Source of the DNA: Jiella soli
GTDB lineage: Bacteria > Pseudomonadota > Alphaproteobacteria > Rhizobiales > Rhizobiaceae
Assembly (NCBI RefSeq): GCF_020615385.1
Contig: NZ_JAJAVB010000007.1
Span: 54,279-118,278, forward strand
Reading direction: 5' to 3'
Length of the DNA stretch: 64,000 nt
Shown in pieces: positions 62,666 to 64,000 of this stretch. A model generated the notes under the pieces. The model did not search any database and had not been told where the DNA came from. It worked only from the letters and a program-made list of their open reading frames with translations. The position numbers and the translations under genes are program-made. Positions within the stretch are counted from its first letter, which is position 1. Every line of letters begins with the position of its first letter.

Positions 62666-63466
62666 CTACGCGACAGCTCGCGCCGATGCCTTGCCTAATT
62701 CTTGGCAAAGGGCCAGAAATTGCGGGTAGCTAGAAGCCACCTTCGGCATCTTAAACTCGACTTTGCGACCGTCTGCATAGTGCTGTGTCTGGTCGTTCGT
62801 GCCGCTCCAAAAGGATCCGAGTTTCACGGCATCAATGAAAACGTGCGGACTGATGCCAGGGACGGGATGCTCTGAAACGATGCGGCCGATCCTGGATCCG
62901 ATCATCGCAAGTGAGCCAGTTGGGCCGGCTTGAATGCCAGCCATCATGGCAGGTGAACCGAGTTCAAAGAAGCTCGCGATGCCGGCTTCATAGCTTTCGA
63001 CATCAGCACCGCTGCCGATGTGACAGACGCTCGAACCCTTATCCATGTGCGAGGGGGTGAAGTCAGGCCAATTGAACCGCGTGACGTAGACTCGAGGAAA
63101 TTCTGGAACGCCCATGTCTTCGTTCGGAGAGACGCCAACCATGAGTATCTGGCAGCCTTCGTCCTGCTCGGCAGAGGGCGCTGATTCGAACAGCTTGGCA
63201 GCAATAGGCGCCCACTGTTCTGCCACCCAATCGGGTCGCCACGCGCCAGGCTCCGATTGGTCAGGATTGTGCAACGCGTGCTGCAGACTATCGATAAGGT
63301 GGAGACCAATTTGGACCGAGCCCGCAAACCCCGCCAACAGATAAGGCCCGACACGAAAGCACTTACGGAGCAAGTCGGCCTCAGTTCCATCTCCAAATGA
63401 AATCCGAACATCTGACGCCATGAGTCCATAGCCCAGGATCGACGACGCTCCGACCACCCATGTCAT
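62666..63466 (-). CDS. Proteasome/HslV-like Ntn-hydrolase fold protein
   Basis: 266 aa from MTWVVGASSILGYG, with GGAGG at an ideal distance; the frame is open upstream but has no support. Counting Thr2 as residue 1, the sequence aligns with HslV: Thr1, an Asp at 18 (HslV 17), Lys34 (HslV 33) and AGFAGS at 44-49 where HslV has AGFAGG. A later CHIGSGADVESYEAG matches the IAIGSG catalytic-loop region. The tail beyond about residue 190 is longer than HslV, and no HslU partner is adjacent. Threonine peptidase activity after Met removal is likely but unproven. I know no named family for it. Confidence 0.7.
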   Translation of the reverse strand: MTWVVGASSILGYGLMASDVRISFGDGTEADLLRKCFRVGPYLLAGFAGSVQIGLHLIDSLQHALHNPDQSEPGAWRPDWVAEQWAPIAAKLFESAPSAEQDEGCQILMVGVSPNEDMGVPEFPRVYVTRFNWPDFTPSHMDKGSSVCHIGSGADVESYEAGIASFFELGSPAMMAGIQAGPTGSLAMIGSRIGRIVSEHPVPGISPHVFIDAVKLGSFWSGTNDQTQHYADGRKVEFKMPKVASSYPQFLALCQELGKASARAVA

Positions 63467-63567
63467 GGACTGCCTCCGATCGTGGTCATCAAGCCTAACC
63501 CGGCACAATCGGTCCCGAGCCTCACCATCGCTACAGGCGTGAGCGTGCAATCATTTTTCGCGTGAAC

Positions 63568-63583
63568 ATTGTAACGCTACAAT
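63568..63583 (+). promoter_or_regulatory. Perfect palindrome ATTGTA-ACGC-TACAAT between divergent genes
   Basis: A 6-bp perfect dyad ending 7 bases before the ATG of the small plus-strand gene, in the 124-base gap opposite the Ntn-hydrolase gene. It is likely an operator for a repressor acting on one or both genes; it also fits the loose TTG-N8-CAA pattern of FNR-type sites. Confidence 0.5.
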
Positions 63584-63590
63584 AAGCAGA

Positions 63591-63923
63591 ATGACAGCAT
63601 TTTTCGACAGGACGGTGTCGCCAGAAATGTTCAAACCTGATCTGAACAAGCAAGAGTTTATAGATCTCGTAGACGGCATGTCAGATCCCGACTTCGCGCG
63701 GTATCGATACTGTCAAGAAATTTCGGGTACTCACCTCGCCATAGGCAAGTTCGAGTCTACGCTCATCATGGCGATGCTCATGTGCAGCCGCATTAAGCTA
63801 AAAAAGGCGCTTGGTGACGATGCTAAGCGCTGGGAGCAGCTTCTCCAGAAGCAGGAATATTTGCAAGCCTCAACTCTGGGAAGCCTCATTAAGAGTCCGT
63901 TTGAGAATGGTATCAATGGCTGA
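63591..63923 (+). CDS. Small alpha-helical protein, 3' end replaced by IS element
   Basis: 110 codons: MTAFFDRTVSPEMFKPDLNKQEFIDLVDGMSD... then GTHLAIGKFESTLIMAMLMCSRIKLKKAL and WEQLLQKQEYLQASTLGSLI. The pattern (initial helix pair, A-L-G-x-x-A-x-x-W, S-T-L-G-x-L-I) resembles amino halves of longer uncharacterised helical proteins. The last ten or so codons lie in the IS5-family end, so the native tail is lost. No membrane segment. Base composition is less GC-rich than the chromosome, suggesting acquired DNA. Confidence 0.55.
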   Translation: MTAFFDRTVSPEMFKPDLNKQEFIDLVDGMSDPDFARYRYCQEISGTHLAIGKFESTLIMAMLMCSRIKLKKALGDDAKRWEQLLQKQEYLQASTLGSLIKSPFENGING

Positions 63924-64000
63924 TGCGTCGGAGCAGGAGGCTGCCCATGGCGACATGGATCATGGCTTCCGAGACGTCGATGCGCTGTTCGTAATCACGC
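63913..64000 (-). mobile_element. IS5-family transposase, carboxy-terminal end (runs off window)
   Basis: The minus frame entering from the right edge reads RDYEQRIDVSEAMIHVAMGSLLLRRISH then stop. RDYE(R/Q)R followed by S-E-A-M-I and the L-L-x-R-R end is the conserved close of IS5/IS427-group transposases. The terminal inverted repeat is probably near 63893-63910 (GAGTCCGTTTG). Confidence 0.8.

Noticed and set aside
1..64000. CRISPR array, prophage structural genes or rRNA
   Set aside because: No regularly spaced direct repeats, phage genes or rRNA signatures were seen anywhere in the window.

Overview
The window is GC-rich, gene-dense DNA from an alphaproteobacterium, most likely a Hyphomicrobiales (Rhizobiales) member. 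This rests on the nosRZD plus NnrR denitrification style, the ccoNOQP/ccoS cbb3 operon, the complete Tad/Cpa pilus locus followed by deoB-add-upp, and GTTAACC-type motifs near tad genes. The assignment is an inference from gene content and no marker gene was compared.

Region 1 (1-18900) is a low-oxygen respiration block. On the minus strand run nnrS, tatA, nosR, nosZ, nosD and the start of nosF (nitrous oxide reduction). Opposite are small genes for DUF1858, DUF6522, DUF2249 and a MIP18/SufT-like protein, plus two NnrS-type membrane proteins and an FNR/CRP regulator without N-terminal cysteines (NnrR/DNR type). Three TTG-N8-CAA boxes at -41.5-like spacing tie these units together. A cbb3 oxidase operon follows (ccoNOQP, a small membrane protein, a DUF2189 protein, a ccoI reduced to its two ends, ccoS). 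No nir, nor or nar genes are seen. The block ends in a GntR/UTRA fragment and a divergent MarR / membrane protein / ABM monooxygenase set.

Region 2 (18950-30020) holds a RecF/OLD-like ATPase, a LysR-like fragment, and a long minus-strand set for uptake and oxidation of a peptide- or amine-like compound: fused DppDF ATPase (own terminator), MarR, SDR, two DAO-family flavoenzymes, a solute-binding protein and two permeases.

Region 3 (30240-39600) starts with an enolase-superfamily-like remnant, then arsR-arsC-arsC-arsB with a clear ArsR operator. It continues with an AI-2E family permease, a soluble double-PAS chemoreceptor, a YCII protein and a CHASE4-like GGDEF protein. It ends at tRNA-Arg(CCT), whose 3' end overlaps the tail of a serine recombinase, which is the scar of an integrated element.

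Region 4 (39760-58100) is core-like: NlpC/P60 peptidase, M17 aminopeptidase, TPR lipoprotein TadD, an 0.8-kb stretch without a gene, tadC-tadB-cpaF-cpaE-cpaD-cpaC-cpaB-cpaA-flp on the minus strand, a stand-alone secretin-N-terminal-like protein and two TadE-type pseudopilins on the plus strand, then deoB-add-upp.

Region 5 (58200-64000) has a MacB-type efflux operon (adaptor, ATPase, two FtsX-like permeases), then an accessory end: a proteasome/HslV-like Ntn-hydrolase homologue divergent from a small gene across a perfect palindrome, the small gene being cut by an IS5-family element that runs off the window.
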